Assembly (NCBI GenBank): GCA_947447405.1
Contig: CANFKQ010000004.1
Coordinates: forward strand, 1-37,275
Reading direction: 5' to 3'
DNA length: 37,275 bases
Source of the DNA: Comamonadaceae bacterium
Lineage (GTDB): Bacteria; Pseudomonadota; Gammaproteobacteria; Burkholderiales; Burkholderiaceae_C
Below the pieces are notes generated by a model. That model was not told the origin of the DNA. It saw only the letters and a list, made by a program, of their open reading frames with translations, and did no database searches. A program made the translations under genes and the position numbers. Shown here one piece after another: positions 35,939 to 37,275 of this stretch (position 1 is the first letter of the stretch; each line of letters begins with the position of its first letter).

Positions 35939-37275
35939 TTGTCTATCAAGTTAGTGCCTGTTTTGTCTACGCCCGTTCCCTTCCAGATTGAATTTCCAGA
36001 ATCGTTGCCCGTCTCGGCCAGACGCGAAGAAATCATGGCCGCCATGCAAGCGCACCAGGTCATCATCGTCTGCGGCGAAACGGGCTCTGGCAAAACCACG
36101 CAGCTGCCCAAAATGGCGCTGGCCTTGGGCAGGGGGCAAGGGCGCGAACTGGGCCCCAACTCCAAGCCTGGTCAGCGTAAACAAATCATCGGCCACACCC
36201 AACCTCGTCGCATTGCCGCCAGCTCGGTGGCCAAGCGCATTGCCGAAGAACTCAAAACCCCGTTGGGTGATGTGGTGGGTTTTAAGGTGCGCTTTCAGGA
36301 CCGCCTGAGCAAAGACGCTTGCGTCAAGCTGATGACCGACGGCATCTTGCTGGCCGAAACGCAAAACGACCCGCTGCTCAAAGCCTACGACACCATCATC
36401 ATCGACGAGGCCCACGAGCGCAGCCTGAACATCGACTTCCTTCTGGGCTACTTGCGCGAAATTTTGCCGCGCAGGCCAGACCTGAAAATCATCGTCACCT
36501 CGGCCACGATTGATGCGGACCGCTTTGCGCAGCACTTTGCGTCAATGAGACCGGCGCAGGCACGCCCCAAGGCGAGCTCAGCCCCCTCGGGGGGCAGCGA
36601 CCCACACGAAGTGGGAGAGCGTGGGGGCATGGTGTTATGTCCTGCGCCGGTGTTGATGGTGTCAGGCCGCACCTTCCCTGTGGAGATGCGCTACCGCCCA
36701 TTTGAAGAAAAGCGTGACTACGATCTGAACAGCGCCATTGCCGACGGCGTGGACGAGCTGTGGAGCAACCCCTCGCAGCAGGGCGACATCTTGGTGTTCT
36801 TGCCGGGCGAACGCGAAATTCGTGAAGCGGCAGACCACTTGCGTGCCCACCTGAGCCACAGCCCCGTCATGCGCAGCGCTGAGGTGCTGCCGTTGTTCGC
36901 GCGACTCTCAACCGCTGAGCAAGACCGCGTGTTTGACACACGCGGTGGCCGTCGCATCGTGCTGGCCACCAACGTGGCCGAAACCTCACTCACGGTGCCC
37001 GGCATTCGCTATGTGATTGATGCAGGCACGGCACGTGTCAAGCGCTACAGCTGGCGCAGCAAGGTGGAGCAGTTGATGGTCGAGCCCATCAGCCAAGCCG
37101 CAGCCAACCAACGCGCAGGCCGTTGCGGCCGTGTGGCCAACGGTATTTGTATTCGCTTGTACGACGAGGTGGATTTCAACGGGCGAACCAAATTTACCGA
37201 CCCCGAAATTTTGCGTTCATCGTTGGCCGGTGTGATTTTGCGCATGAAGTCGCTGCACCTCGGTAACGTGGAGCA
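35939..37275 (+). CDS. hrpA: ATP-dependent RNA helicase HrpA-like (3' truncated by window)
   Basis: TTG start candidate; '[26 protein letters not shown]', '[18 protein letters not shown]', '[20 protein letters not shown]', '[13 protein letters not shown]', '[21 protein letters not shown]', '[10 protein letters not shown]'; open to the window end. Confidence 0.9.
   Translation, partial: MSIKLVPVLSTPVPFQIEFPESLPVSARREEIMAAMQAHQVIIVCGETGSGKTTQLPKMALALGRGQGRELGPNSKPGQRKQIIGHTQPRRIAASSVAKRIAEELKTPLGDVVGFKVRFQDRLSKDACVKLMTDGILLAETQNDPLLKAYDTIIIDEAHERSLNIDFLLGYLREILPRRPDLKIIVTSATIDADRFAQHFASMRPAQARPKASSAPSGGSDPHEVGERGGMVLCPAPVLMVSGRTFPVEMRYRPFEEKRDYDLNSAIADGVDELWSNPSQQGDILVFLPGEREIREAADHLRAHLSHSPVMRSAEVLPLFARLSTAEQDRVFDTRGGRRIVLATNVAETSLTVPGIRYVIDAGTARVKRYSWRSKVEQLMVEPISQAAANQRAGRCGRVANGICIRLYDEVDFNGRTKFTDPEILRSSLAGVILRMKSLHLGNVE
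36581..36628. repeat. Palindromic REP-like element inside the hrpA reading frame
   Basis: GCCCCCTCGGGGGGC hairpin followed by CCCACACGAAGTGGG hairpin and GAGCGTGGGGGC; resembles dispersed palindromic elements I recall from Comamonadaceae genomes. Confidence 0.6.

Noticed and set aside
36495-36701. 68 aa minus-strand ORF over the hrpA repeat
   Set aside because: Created by the GC-rich palindromic repeat; no supporting features.
1-37275. CRISPR arrays, tRNA/rRNA genes, transposases, prophage
   Set aside because: No spaced direct-repeat arrays, tRNA-like cloverleafs or transposase/phage proteins were recognised in the window.

Overview
The window is chromosomal DNA, most likely from a betaproteobacterium (Burkholderiales, Comamonadaceae-like; inferred from protein style and codon usage, no search run). 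From about 1 to 27 kb it looks like a phosphate-starvation (Pho) island. It contains the 3' end of phoB, phoR, a CorA-like transporter, dgkA, ppk2, a TatT/DctP/DctQM TRAP transporter, divergent olsA/olsB-like acyltransferases (ornithine lipid type), a PlcP-like metallophosphoesterase coupled to an Agt-like glycosyltransferase, ugd, an lplT-like MFS gene, a second GT4, an Mpo1-like membrane protein, a membrane-anchored class-III aminotransferase divergent from a Psd-family decarboxylase, ppk1, sixA, a histone-H1-like protein, ppx and phoX. By eye I found Pho-box-like direct repeats (GTCA/TTCA half-sites spaced 11 bp) in many of the intergenic regions. Together these suggest one regulated block for membrane-lipid remodelling, polyphosphate and P scavenging, with several members of unassigned function. 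The last 10 kb is mixed housekeeping and accessory: LRR-kinase, ChrA, an MnmC-like oxidoreductase with a degenerate N-terminus, YggX, a thiol dioxygenase-multi-rhodanese fusion, DsbB, ArgA, and a partial HrpA-type helicase that carries an apparent in-frame palindromic repeat insertion. I found no rRNA, tRNA, CRISPR or transposase.
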